Assembly: GCA_016930815.1 (NCBI GenBank)
Contig: JAFGFZ010000378.1
Span: 1-46,096 of the forward strand
Length of the DNA stretch: 46,096 nucleotides
From: Pirellulales bacterium
Lineage (GTDB): Bacteria; Planctomycetota; Planctomycetia; Pirellulales; Lacipirellulaceae
Direction of reading: 5' to 3'
Shown: in pieces, positions 17,624-25,902 of the stretch
Layout: every line of letters starts with the position of its first letter
How positions within the stretch are numbered: the stretch's first letter is position 1
Notes under the pieces: model-generated
Told to the model about the DNA's origin: nothing
The model's input: the letters and a program-made list of their open reading frames with translations, nothing else
The model's database searches: none
Program-made: the position numbers and the translations under genes

Positions 17624-17633
17624 GAACCGGTTC
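17624..17633. promoter_or_regulatory. GAACCGGTTC palindrome at the end of pta
   Basis: A perfect 10-bp palindrome touching the TAG stop of pta (17633-17635), 131 bp upstream of ackA. It shares ACCGGTTCTA with the 8590 site. It could be an operator for ackA or a chance occurrence. Confidence 0.3.
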
Positions 17634-18613
17634 TAGTTTGTTTGAGCGAGACAGATGGCAGTGGTTGCCACAATATCATCCACGCTGGCGCCGCGGGAAA
17701 GGTCACTGATCGGTTTGGCAAATCCTTGCAGGAACGGTCCAATTGCTTTCGCGCCGGCGAGATACTGGGTCAATTTGTAGGCGATGTTCCCGGCATTCAA
17801 GTCAGGGAAGATCAAAACATTTGCCCGGCCAGCCACATCACTGGTCCCTTTGACTTTCTTTGCCGCCACGGCTGGCACGATGGCCGCATCGGCTTGAAAC
17901 TCGCCATCCAGCGAGATGTTTTGGTTCCGTTCTCTGGCGATCCGGATCGCTGCCACGACTTTGTCGACATCCGCATGGACTGCACTCCCCCGGGTGGAAA
18001 AAGAGAGCATGGCAACGCGGGGTGTATCTTCGAGCAGCTTGGCGGCGCTGGCCGCCGAGGCAAGCGCAATGTCGGCCAGCTCCTCGGAAGATGGGCTGAT
18101 ATTCACGGCACAATCGGCAAAGATATACGGACGGCTGGGACCGCCGTCCGGGGCTGGAACAAGCATCAGGAAGAAACTCGATGCCGTCTGGATTCCCGGC
18201 GCGTAGCCGATTGCCAAAGCGCCGGATTGAATGACAATGGCCGTGGCCGTGGCCACGCCCGCGACCAGGGTGTCCACATCGCCCAAAGAGACCATCATGC
18301 TCCCGAAAAGGAGCGGTTTCCTCACCATCCGCAACGCAATGGAATCCCGCATCGACCGCTTCTGGGCATAGGCGGCACAATATTGATCCAATTGATCACT
18401 GATCGCCGGTTCGATGCAAGTGATGCCATCCAGCCCCGTTCCTGCCTGCTCCGCTGCCGCGGTAATTTCCTCAGGCTTTCCAAGAACGATGGGCCGAGCC
18501 AGCTGATCATCCACGAGTTTCCGGGCCGCGGCCAGGATCCGGCTATCCTGCCCCTCCGGAAAAACAACGCTCCCGCCTCGCGCTTTTGCCATGTGAAGAA
18601 AGCGTGTGATCAT
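17633..18613 (-). CDS. pta: Phosphate acetyltransferase (short form)
   Basis: From ATG 18613 the protein has 326 residues, matching the short single-domain Pta class without the N-terminal DRTGG/BioD-like part. Family signatures include VVFPEGQDSRILAAARKL, GALAIGYAPGIQTASSFFLM, RVAMLSFSTRGSA and the C-terminal DLNAGNIAYKLTQYLAGAKAIGPFLQGFAKPISDLSRG. It interconverts acetyl-CoA plus phosphate and acetyl phosphate plus CoA, and partners with AckA next door. The nagB stop is 11 bp upstream of this start, suggesting one operon nagB-pta and perhaps ackA. A longer in-frame start at 18664 would overlap nagB and is rejected. Confidence is high. Confidence 0.96.
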   Translation of the reverse strand: MITRFLHMAKARGGSVVFPEGQDSRILAAARKLVDDQLARPIVLGKPEEITAAAEQAGTGLDGITCIEPAISDQLDQYCAAYAQKRSMRDSIALRMVRKPLLFGSMMVSLGDVDTLVAGVATATAIVIQSGALAIGYAPGIQTASSFFLMLVPAPDGGPSRPYIFADCAVNISPSSEELADIALASAASAAKLLEDTPRVAMLSFSTRGSAVHADVDKVVAAIRIARERNQNISLDGEFQADAAIVPAVAAKKVKGTSDVAGRANVLIFPDLNAGNIAYKLTQYLAGAKAIGPFLQGFAKPISDLSRGASVDDIVATTAICLAQTN

Positions 18614-18624
18614 GTCGGTAGTTC

Positions 18625-19407
18625 CTAGGCTTGCGGGACATCCGGTTTCTTGGCCTGGACCCAATCGTAGTATTCCCGCATCGTGAGGCAGGATGCCGCT
18701 TCCGTGTCGATCATGTAGATCGTGGATGGATGCAATTGCAGGGCACTGGCCGTGTTCATGCAGGTCACCGGGCCTTCGATCGCATCCGCAATGGCTCGTG
18801 CCTTGTTCTTGCCATTGGCAACCAGGAGGATCTGCCGGGCCTCCAGAATCGTACCAACCCCCATCGTGATCGCATAGATTGGCACCTCATCGCGATTTTC
18901 GAAAAATCGCGCATTGTCGTTGATAGTCGACTCCGCGAGCGTTTTCAACCGTGTGCGGGAATTCAGGGAACTGGCCGGTTCATTGAATCCAATGTGACCA
19001 TCCGAGCCGATCCCGAGCAGTTGCAGGTCGATTCCACCACAGTCCTTGATTTGTTGTTCATACCATTGGCAGAAAGCCCGATAGTTGTTCGTCGTGCCGG
19101 AAGGAATGAATGTGTTCTGTTTGGGAATATTGATGTGTTTGAAAAAATTCTCATGCATGAAGTGGTGGTAGCTTTGCGGGTGATCGCTCGGCAATCCCGC
19201 GTATTCATCCAAGTTGAATGTTGTGACATGCTCGAAATCGAGCCCCTCTTCCCGATGCATTCGAGCAAGCTCGCGATAGATCCCGAGTGGCGTGGAGCCG
19301 GTGGCGAGGCCGAGGACGGCGTGGGATTTTGTATTGACGACGTCGGCAATCAACTTGGCTGCAACCTTGCACATTTCCTCATACGTTGGTTTGATAAAGA
19401 CTTCCAT
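18625..19407 (-). CDS. nagB: Glucosamine-6-phosphate deaminase
   Basis: A 260-residue protein, normal for NagB. Motifs: GLATGSTPLGIYREL (phosphate loop), FNLDEYAGLPSDHPQSYHHFM with the catalytic Asp-Glu, and LLGIGSDGHIGFNEPASSL with the catalytic His region. It isomerises and deaminates glucosamine-6-phosphate to fructose-6-phosphate and ammonia in the cytoplasm, the last step of amino-sugar use. No nagA or transporter is adjacent. Its tight link to pta (11-bp gap) suggests that amino-sugar carbon is routed through glycolysis to acetyl-CoA and acetate. Upstream of it lie the remains of a dockerin gene. Confidence 0.97.
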   Translation of the reverse strand: MEVFIKPTYEEMCKVAAKLIADVVNTKSHAVLGLATGSTPLGIYRELARMHREEGLDFEHVTTFNLDEYAGLPSDHPQSYHHFMHENFFKHINIPKQNTFIPSGTTNNYRAFCQWYEQQIKDCGGIDLQLLGIGSDGHIGFNEPASSLNSRTRLKTLAESTINDNARFFENRDEVPIYAITMGVGTILEARQILLVANGKNKARAIADAIEGPVTCMNTASALQLHPSTIYMIDTEAASCLTMREYYDWVQAKKPDVPQA

Positions 19408-19639
19408 TTGAATTCATCCCTTCATGTCACTAAAACAAAAGAATTGGACGACCGGACCGGCTCGAGTGTGGACGGCAGCGATGGCCATCGGAATCCAGAG
19501 GAGCCTTGAAACATCGAACGGCGCCCTTCGGATAGAACCCATGAGTGTACCCCCGCATCGGCCCATTGCCTAGTCCCATGTGACTAAAAAGAACGTTGAT
19601 CATTCCCCTAAAGATTGGAAGAACGGATTCTTTCGCCTT

Positions 19640-20195
19640 AGAACCCCCATCTCCATGGGATGCACTGGCAACGATCCCAAAGCCAGATTGCCATGCATGG
19701 AAATCGTTGGTGTCGACATCGCCATCTTCATCGAAGTCGGCTGGTTCGGGGATGGTGCTCATTGTGATTCCGTAGAGGATCAGCCGCTGGACATTCACAT
19801 TCCCACGATCAACAATTCGCATCGTTTGGAGAGTCTGGTTTTCGAATTCCGAAGGGAGATCAATGATCAGCATGTCCAGCCGCGTTTCATCGAAGTAGCC
19901 CGATCCGACCAAGAAAATGTTTTTGGTTGAGGTTCCGTTGATCGTGTTAATATAAAGGCCTTGAAGCCAGTCGCGGATATCGACGTTACCAACCAAGGAT
20001 GCCAATGAAAACTTGAGAACCTTCCGGATATTGATCAGCATGTCCAACACCATCACCTTGACCGCGCGTCTGATTTCGGACGTTATTATAGTTGGAGAAA
20101 TCAATGGCGTGGTAAATGACACCAGCGCTGGCCGGATGGAACGAGAGCATCAATGACACTAATATTCCACCAGACAAAATCAAGAGACTTCTCAT
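19640..20195 (-). pseudogene. Frameshifted exported dockerin-type protein
   Basis: An intact N-terminus starts at ATG 20195 with a signal peptide (MRSLLILSGGILVSLMLSFHPASAG) but runs into a stop at 19986. A different frame, open from about 20122, continues with a plausible secreted-domain sequence (GNVDIRDWLQGLYINTINGTSTKN, KNIFLVGSGYFDETRLDMLIIDLPSEFENQ, RIVDRGNVNVQRLILYG) and one dockerin-like calcium loop (PADFDEDGDVDTNDFHAWQSGFG). The second calcium loop expected after SHGDG is missing and the frame then turns into non-repetitive sequence. The simplest reading is a secreted dockerin protein broken by a frameshift near 20040-20110 and decayed at the C-terminus. A sequencing error could explain the frameshift but not the lost loop. 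The end coordinate is approximate. Confidence 0.55.
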
Positions 20196-20349
20196 GGCTT
20201 CGATTCCTATTGAGATGAGGCTCCAGCCCTTGCATGTTATCCTGACGATGATTGAAAATCAACCATGGCAAGAAATGCATTTTTCTTACGCCTGATATAG
20301 TTTGTGAGGGCAATTCCGTACCCCAGAACAATCACGCTCGAGGATTTCA

Positions 20350-20844
20350 ATGATGGATTCCATGATCATCCGTTCTGCCACACCTGACGACTTGTCCAGC
20401 ATTGTCCGTTTCAATAGTGCCATTGCCGAGGAGACTGAGGGAATTCTACTTGACAATGCGGTGTTAACTCGTGGCGTTGCCACGATCTTTGACCGGCCGG
20501 AGTTAGGGCGCTATTTCATTGCGGAGCTCGAAGGCAGCGCGGAACAGGATCGCTGTGCCATTGGCCAGGCGCTGGTCACGACGGAATGGAGCGATTGGCG
20601 GAATGGCCGGTTCTGGTGGTTGCAAAGCGTCTATGTCCACCGCGATCATCGCCGCCAGGGAGTTTTCTCCGCCCTCTTCGCATCCATCCGGCAGCTTGCG
20701 CGCGAGGATCCCACCTGCTGCGGCTTGCGACTCTATGTCGAAAAAAACAATCGGCAAGCCCAGCAAGCCTATCGGAAACTGGGCATGCAAACGACGGGAT
20801 ATTTAATCCTCGCGGATGATTGGTCCAGCTTGGTACCAGAATGA
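20350..20844 (+). CDS. GNAT family N-acetyltransferase
   Basis: A 164-residue protein with the GNAT fold. The N-terminal strand is MIIRSATPDDLSSIVRFN. The acetyl-CoA pyrophosphate loop of the Q/RxxGxG/A type appears as HRRQGVFSALF, after VYVHRDH, and the C-terminal strand-helix is LRLYVEKNNRQAQQAYRKLGM. It would transfer an acetyl group from acetyl-CoA to an amine on a small molecule or protein; the substrate cannot be inferred. The start could also be Met2 or Met5. Its 3' end overlaps the convergent HzsA-related gene by 42 bp. Confidence 0.87.
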   Translation: MMDSMIIRSATPDDLSSIVRFNSAIAEETEGILLDNAVLTRGVATIFDRPELGRYFIAELEGSAEQDRCAIGQALVTTEWSDWRNGRFWWLQSVYVHRDHRRQGVFSALFASIRQLAREDPTCCGLRLYVEKNNRQAQQAYRKLGMQTTGYLILADDWSSLVPE

Positions 20845-23307
20845 TTTCCAGTACGCCTGATCGGCCTTGAAGTAATCGAATGGGCCACTTGAGGCGCCGT
20901 CGTTCGGCGCGAGGATCCCGTACCGCTTCATCTCGCGGATGTATTGGCGATTGGGTTGGAATCGCGGCGTTCCATAGCGGGGCGTGGAGTCGAAATCTGC
21001 CCTGCCCTTTTCGATGGCGGACAAGAGGATCTGATAATCGGGATCGTCACAGTCGGTGAAGACGGCCCCGCAGCTTTCCCAGCCGCCAGCCTCCTTGGCT
21101 AAGGGTCCGAGCAGAATGGGAGACAGCTGGGGCCGCGTGAAGTTGAGAAGCACATGCGGACTGAAACGGGCTTGGGGATCGTTGTCGATTACCACCCGTT
21201 CATATATTCCCGTGGGGCGAACGAGGCCCCGCTTGTTATTTGCCGTGTTCGCATAAAATGGCAACGCCCTGCCCTGCTCGTTTAGGGGATTCGTGATGTC
21301 ATGGCAATGGGCGCATTTTTGCCGAAGGACATCGGCGCCCTGCACGAATACCCGCGCGGCAGCACGGCCGGCGACCGTCTGTTCGCGTTGGTTGCGCAGA
21401 CCGGCATAACTGCCGGCATAGGGTGCTCCACTCTCGATCCAGAGCCATACCATCCGCCAATCGCGTTCGGATGCCTCCACGCCGTAATGACTTTGGTTGA
21501 GCTTCTCCAGCAATGGGCTCGCGGAGCTGCCAATACTTCGTGGCGGATAATTGCCAAGACCGTTCCGGCCATCGGCGACCTGGCGATGGACAAAAAGGTT
21601 GAAGAAACTGTGGGACCATTCCGGGCCGAGATCCCCGGTGAGAACGATGTTGCCATCCCGCCGGGAATAGTCGTGGCAAAGGACGCAATGGCGATCCAGG
21701 ATCGGCTGAATGTCGCGCGGGAAGTCGAGGACATCGGGGAACCCTTCCAGCGGTTCAATCCGGCTCGGTGGATGGCGGAGGGCGTCGAGTTTGGATGGAT
21801 CGTAGACATCGGGAGTTCTGGTCCGCGGTTCATGGCAACCCACGCAACCCGTGACCTCGCCTGGCATCACGCTGGTGAAACTATGCATCCGCTTGACCGA
21901 AAGATCGTTTTCATCGAGGGCCACAAAGAAAACCGGCCGGCCAGCCGGTAGTTCGAAATAGGCGGAACCATCCTCGGCGACAGGAACGGTTCCCAAGACG
22001 CGTTCCAGCGTAAATGTTCCGAGCCAGGAGACGAGGTCCGGGCCGCCACTGAAGTTGACCTGTTTCGGAAGGATCTCCAGAACGAGCAGCTTCTTGATAT
22101 CCCCCCGCTGGACACCGGCCATGTTCCGGCCCTGGTAGACATCGGCCAAGATGAGTTGGCCGGTTGTTTTTTTTTCGTCGGTTCGTGGCGGGATCACCCG
22201 TTCTCGAACGCGCGGTACGATTGGGCGCGGCTCCCGGATTAGCCCTTCGCCATCGAGTGTATAAAGAATTTGCTCGCGCCCCGATCCATCCATGAGGATC
22301 ATCTGCTTGTTCCGTGCCATCAGAAAACAATCGGCCGAAATGGCGTACGGGTCCTCGATGAGTCGGGCCCATTCCGCTCGATGAAGCGGATGCGCCGCGG
22401 GCTGGAAGTCTGGACCCGCTTCGGGGGAGATCAGCGTGGCGATTCCCCGGTGATCCGTCACGCCATGGCCCGGTGAAAACGACGCAAGGATTGCACTGGA
22501 GCCAGGGACTGATTTGGCGTCAATCATCACGATGCCAGGATGCATATTCCCATAAAGGACCGTCTGCTCGGTGCCGTCCGGATTCATGGCCCACAGGTGA
22601 TGGAATTCGACCTGGCTCCGATCGACATATTCCCAGCGTGTATAGAGGATCCGGCCGTCGGATAGCACCCAGGGAGTGTTGTCGTGTTCGTGGTTGGACG
22701 ATAGCCGCTTGATCGATGAACCATCCGCATCGCACCGGTAGAGGACACCTACTTGGGTCTTCCAACAGTTGACCCAGCAGCGACATCGGGTCGAGATAAA
22801 GACAATCCCGCCATCGGGCAGGTAGGCCGGCTCGTAATCGTCAAATGGTCCATCGGTAATCTGGCGGAGATCACTCCCGTCGACGTCGATCTCATGCAAG
22901 TGATAATGATCCGTTCCCGGTTTCCGGTACGCGAAGAGGATCTTCTGGGCGTCATAATGGACGACAGGATCACGAATGGAACCATCCTTCGCTTCAAGGA
23001 GCACCGTCACGGCACCGGTGCGCCGATTCCACTTGCACAATTTCCCGATGTCCGGCTTGCCATTCCCGGCATAGGCCTTCTGGGTCTCATCGTCGCAATA
23101 ATAGCTGATGTTTGCGTACCAGTGGGGATCGTTGTATGGCAATCGCACGCAAAAGACGATTTCATCGATTTGGCCCAGCGAACGATCCAAGCCAGCAGAT
23201 TGGGCCCCATCATCTGCCATGGGATCGGAATTTCCAGCATGCAATCCGCCTCCCAGCAGGGCGAGCATTCCCAGGAAAACCGGCCAGATTCGATAGTGAC
23301 AAGTCAT
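20803..23307 (-). CDS. HzsA-related exported beta-propeller protein with three haem-binding motifs
   Basis: From ATG 23307 the protein has 834 residues. An AGGA 8 nt upstream favours this start over the ATG at 23325. A signal peptide (MTCHYRIWPVFLGMLALLGGGLHAG) predicts a periplasmic location. The first half carries TolB/PD40-like propeller strands (GSDLRQITDGPFDDYEPAYLPDG, DGSSIKRLSSNHEHDNTPWVLSDGRI). The second half has three c-type haem sites CxxCH: CVGCH (near base 21850), CVLCH (near 21680) and CAHCH (near 21310). This layout matches planctomycete proteins related to hydrazine synthase subunit alpha. Those occur widely outside anammox bacteria and have no proven function; no hzsB/hzsC or anammox genes are seen here. 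Electron transfer or redox enzymology in the periplasm is likely. Confidence 0.8.
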   Translation of the reverse strand: MTCHYRIWPVFLGMLALLGGGLHAGNSDPMADDGAQSAGLDRSLGQIDEIVFCVRLPYNDPHWYANISYYCDDETQKAYAGNGKPDIGKLCKWNRRTGAVTVLLEAKDGSIRDPVVHYDAQKILFAYRKPGTDHYHLHEIDVDGSDLRQITDGPFDDYEPAYLPDGGIVFISTRCRCWVNCWKTQVGVLYRCDADGSSIKRLSSNHEHDNTPWVLSDGRILYTRWEYVDRSQVEFHHLWAMNPDGTEQTVLYGNMHPGIVMIDAKSVPGSSAILASFSPGHGVTDHRGIATLISPEAGPDFQPAAHPLHRAEWARLIEDPYAISADCFLMARNKQMILMDGSGREQILYTLDGEGLIREPRPIVPRVRERVIPPRTDEKKTTGQLILADVYQGRNMAGVQRGDIKKLLVLEILPKQVNFSGGPDLVSWLGTFTLERVLGTVPVAEDGSAYFELPAGRPVFFVALDENDLSVKRMHSFTSVMPGEVTGCVGCHEPRTRTPDVYDPSKLDALRHPPSRIEPLEGFPDVLDFPRDIQPILDRHCVLCHDYSRRDGNIVLTGDLGPEWSHSFFNLFVHRQVADGRNGLGNYPPRSIGSSASPLLEKLNQSHYGVEASERDWRMVWLWIESGAPYAGSYAGLRNQREQTVAGRAAARVFVQGADVLRQKCAHCHDITNPLNEQGRALPFYANTANNKRGLVRPTGIYERVVIDNDPQARFSPHVLLNFTRPQLSPILLGPLAKEAGGWESCGAVFTDCDDPDYQILLSAIEKGRADFDSTPRYGTPRFQPNRQYIREMKRYGILAPNDGASSGPFDYFKADQAYWKSFWYQAGPIIRED

Positions 23308-23445
23308 CTCTATCTTCCTCGCCATACTATAATAGCTGGTTGGACCGCCCTCTGATCAAGAGGTCTATCCCTTGTTCCCCATATGGCGGCATTGTATATC
23401 GTAGGATAGATCCGTCGATCTGGAAACCATCGCCTGGAGAGAGCC

Positions 23446-24996
23446 ATGAACAGACAGCCATTCCTGATTGGGTTCCTTGCCGCGCTGCTTATCGCCTGTA
23501 GTGGTTATCGAGGAAAGGCTGCCGAGAAGCGGACCTGGTCCGACCGATCCGGAAAATACTCGATCGAAGCCAGTTTTGTCCGCATCGAAGGAAATCAGGT
23601 TACGCTGCTGAAGGGCGATGGCAAGGAGGTGACGCTGCCGATCGAAAAACTCAGCACGAGGGACCGGGCCTATGTCCGCAAGCAAGCGATGACCGGGCGA
23701 TCGGAGGATAAAAAATCCGATCCAAGGCAAACGGAGACATCACCAAAGACGGAAGCGTCTGACAAGAAGGAGATCCAGGGTGTCGCCCGCAAGTTTTTCG
23801 AGGCACTTCGAAAACAACCTGCCAGTGGCATGGAGGACATGTTGACGGCGCAAGCAAGCGCCCGTTATCCAAGCGAGAATTCACCGGTGAAAGAGTTGCC
23901 CGCACCCGACCGTGGCCCCTCTATCCGAGTGGGAAAAGTCACCATCGATGGCGACACAGCGACCGTGGAGGTGAAAGTCCGTTTGCGAGGCCAGTTCCGG
24001 GATACCGTACTCCATGTCCGACGCGAAGCAGAGAAATGGCTTATCCACGCGATCAGCGCGCCAGCCGCCGATGGCACGGAGCAAACGATCGATTTTGAGA
24101 GCGCAGCGGACGATACACCATCACGGCCCACCGAGGATGCCGGGAATTCTTTGGAAGTTCCCAATGGCGGTGCCGAGGAAATCCTTCAATTTATCGAGAA
24201 ACTTGTTATGACACGGCCTGCCAATGTTCAAAGTGAGGCCGATCTGAGAGAATATCTGCGGAAACGACATGAAGTGATCCTGAAAGCCACGGATACGATC
24301 CTCGGAGGAGACGCGACGGAAGACCAAATGGCCAAGGCGATTCAGTTCAAGCTCGAATCACTTAGCCTGGCTGCGCAACTGGGGATGCCCGATGCGGCCA
24401 AGCAACAAGAAGATTTCATCAAGGCGATCCAAAAGGATTCCCGGCCGGCCATCCAAGCGGCAATCAAGCCACTCGAGGGGGTCCTCCGGCGACTCACACT
24501 TATTGGCAACGAGATGGAAATCGAGGGCCTGTTGTTGAATGGCGAGCCGTTCGACTGGGCATCCTACGAGGGCAAAGTGGTCCTGGTCGACTTCTGGGCG
24601 ACTTGGTGTGGCCCTTGCCTTCAGGAAATGCCCAATGTGAAGAAAGCCTACCAGCAGTATCACGACAAAGGTTTCGAGGTCGTTGGTATTAGTCTCGATC
24701 AAGAGATTGAATTGGTTGAAAAGTACGTCCAAACCGAAGAAATTCCGTGGGCGATTCTATTCAGCCCCGATAAGGAAGCCAACGGCTGGAACCATCCGAT
24801 GGCGGTCCATTATGGAATTCACGGGATTCCTTCAACAATGCTGGTCGGCAAGGATGGCAAGGTTATCTCGCTCTCCGCCCGCGGGCCGCAACTAGAGAAA
24901 CAGCTCCAAATGCTGCTCGGGGATCAACTCCCACTCGACGACGAATCCCCCAAAAAGCAAGGGAGGAACGAACCACGGACCCGCCAAGGGAGATAA
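23446..24996 (+). CDS. SHD1-thioredoxin-like lipoprotein
   Basis: A 516-residue exported protein. The N-terminus (MNRQPFLIGFLAALLIAC) has a lipobox-like LIAC, so lipid anchoring at Cys18 is likely. Residues 27-82 resemble the SHD1 (SLA1 homology) module common in planctomycetes (TWSDRSGKYSIEASFVRIEGNQVTLLKGDGKEVTLPIEKLS). A middle region around residues 105-205 looks like an NTF2/DUF4878-type fold. The C-terminal 150 residues are a TlpA/AhpC-like thioredoxin domain with active site Cys388-Gly-Pro-Cys391 in FWATWCGPCLQEMP and a cis-Pro segment GIPSTMLVG. It probably reduces or isomerises disulphides outside the cytoplasm. It is divergent from the HzsA-related haem protein gene, and thioredoxin-like proteins can serve haem attachment, so a link is possible but unproven. 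Confidence 0.82.
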   Translation: MNRQPFLIGFLAALLIACSGYRGKAAEKRTWSDRSGKYSIEASFVRIEGNQVTLLKGDGKEVTLPIEKLSTRDRAYVRKQAMTGRSEDKKSDPRQTETSPKTEASDKKEIQGVARKFFEALRKQPASGMEDMLTAQASARYPSENSPVKELPAPDRGPSIRVGKVTIDGDTATVEVKVRLRGQFRDTVLHVRREAEKWLIHAISAPAADGTEQTIDFESAADDTPSRPTEDAGNSLEVPNGGAEEILQFIEKLVMTRPANVQSEADLREYLRKRHEVILKATDTILGGDATEDQMAKAIQFKLESLSLAAQLGMPDAAKQQEDFIKAIQKDSRPAIQAAIKPLEGVLRRLTLIGNEMEIEGLLLNGEPFDWASYEGKVVLVDFWATWCGPCLQEMPNVKKAYQQYHDKGFEVVGISLDQEIELVEKYVQTEEIPWAILFSPDKEANGWNHPMAVHYGIHGIPSTMLVGKDGKVISLSARGPQLEKQLQMLLGDQLPLDDESPKKQGRNEPRTRQGR

Positions 24997-25003
24997 AACT
25001 TTC

Positions 25004-25891
25004 ATGTCGATTGATCTTGCAGTGATTCCTGTCGCCGGCCATGGAACGCGGTTACTTCCGGCAACCAAGAGCCAACCGAAGGAGATGTTACCAGTTGGCC
25101 GCAAGCCTGTCGTGCAATATGTTGCCGAAGAGCTTGCCCGATCCGGGATGAATCGCCTGCTATTCATCACCGGTGCTCGCAAGACGGCGATCGAGAACCA
25201 TTTCGACGAGGATGGCGAGCTGAATTCCTTTCTGCGCCACAGTGGGAAAGAAAACGAATTAGCGGAACTTGATTTCGAACACTGTGATATCAAGTACTTC
25301 TACACTCGGCAACGCCGCCAATTGGGTTTGGGGCATGCCATCTCATGCGCCCAGTCGTTCGTTGGCGATCAATCGTTCGTCGTGGCCCTGGGTGATTCGA
25401 TTATCGGCATCCACGCGGAATCCGATATTGTCCGGCGGATGGTCACCGTGCAAGAGGAGACTCAAGCGGATGTTGTCATCGCGTTTGAAGAAGTCCCGCA
25501 TGCCGATGTGTCGCAATATGGCATCGCCCAGCCGAAACATTTCAGCGGCGATGTCTTCGAATTGGAGAGTGTTGTCGAAAAGCCGGATCCCCAGGAAGCG
25601 CCGAGTAACCTGGCCGTCGCAGCCCGGTATGTTTTCCGGCCAGTCATCTTTGAAGCCCTCGCAAAAACCAGGCCAGGCAAGGGAGGTGAGATCCAATTGA
25701 CCGATGCGATCGAACGGATTCTCGAAGAAGGTGGCAAGGGGATTGGTGTACGGCTAGCCCCGCAGGAGCATCGGTACGACATCGGTAATTTTGAGAGTTA
25801 CTTCCGCGCGTTTGTTGAATTTGCGCTGGCCGATCCCGTCTATGGGCAGGGGCTCCAAACCCATCTCAAGGCACGATGGACGACCGGGTAA
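25004..25891 (+). CDS. galU: UTP-glucose-1-phosphate uridylyltransferase
   Basis: A 295-residue nucleotidyltransferase with the GalU signature [29 protein letters not shown], the conserved [28 protein letters not shown] (nucleotide and metal Asp), the VEKPDP element and [11 protein letters not shown]. The length is normal. It makes UDP-glucose from UTP and glucose-1-phosphate for polysaccharide and glycolipid synthesis. It follows the thioredoxin lipoprotein gene by 7 bp and precedes a GHMP sugar kinase gene by 11 bp, which suggests shared transcription. Some bacterial GalU-like enzymes also accept other sugar-1-phosphates, which would suit the kinase next door. Confidence 0.93.
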   Translation: MSIDLAVIPVAGHGTRLLPATKSQPKEMLPVGRKPVVQYVAEELARSGMNRLLFITGARKTAIENHFDEDGELNSFLRHSGKENELAELDFEHCDIKYFYTRQRRQLGLGHAISCAQSFVGDQSFVVALGDSIIGIHAESDIVRRMVTVQEETQADVVIAFEEVPHADVSQYGIAQPKHFSGDVFELESVVEKPDPQEAPSNLAVAARYVFRPVIFEALAKTRPGKGGEIQLTDAIERILEEGGKGIGVRLAPQEHRYDIGNFESYFRAFVEFALADPVYGQGLQTHLKARWTTG

Positions 25892-25902
25892 AGGACTCAT
25901 CG

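Noticed and set aside
17621-18628. 335-codon plus-strand ORF over pta
   Set aside because: It is antisense to a clear phosphotransacetylase gene, and its translation is His/Arg-rich with no family match.
18631-19509. 292-codon plus-strand ORF over nagB
   Set aside because: It is antisense to nagB, and no motif is visible.
20803-23307. True anammox hydrazine synthase
   Set aside because: No hzsB/hzsC or anammox-specific genes are in the window, and related proteins are common in other planctomycetes.
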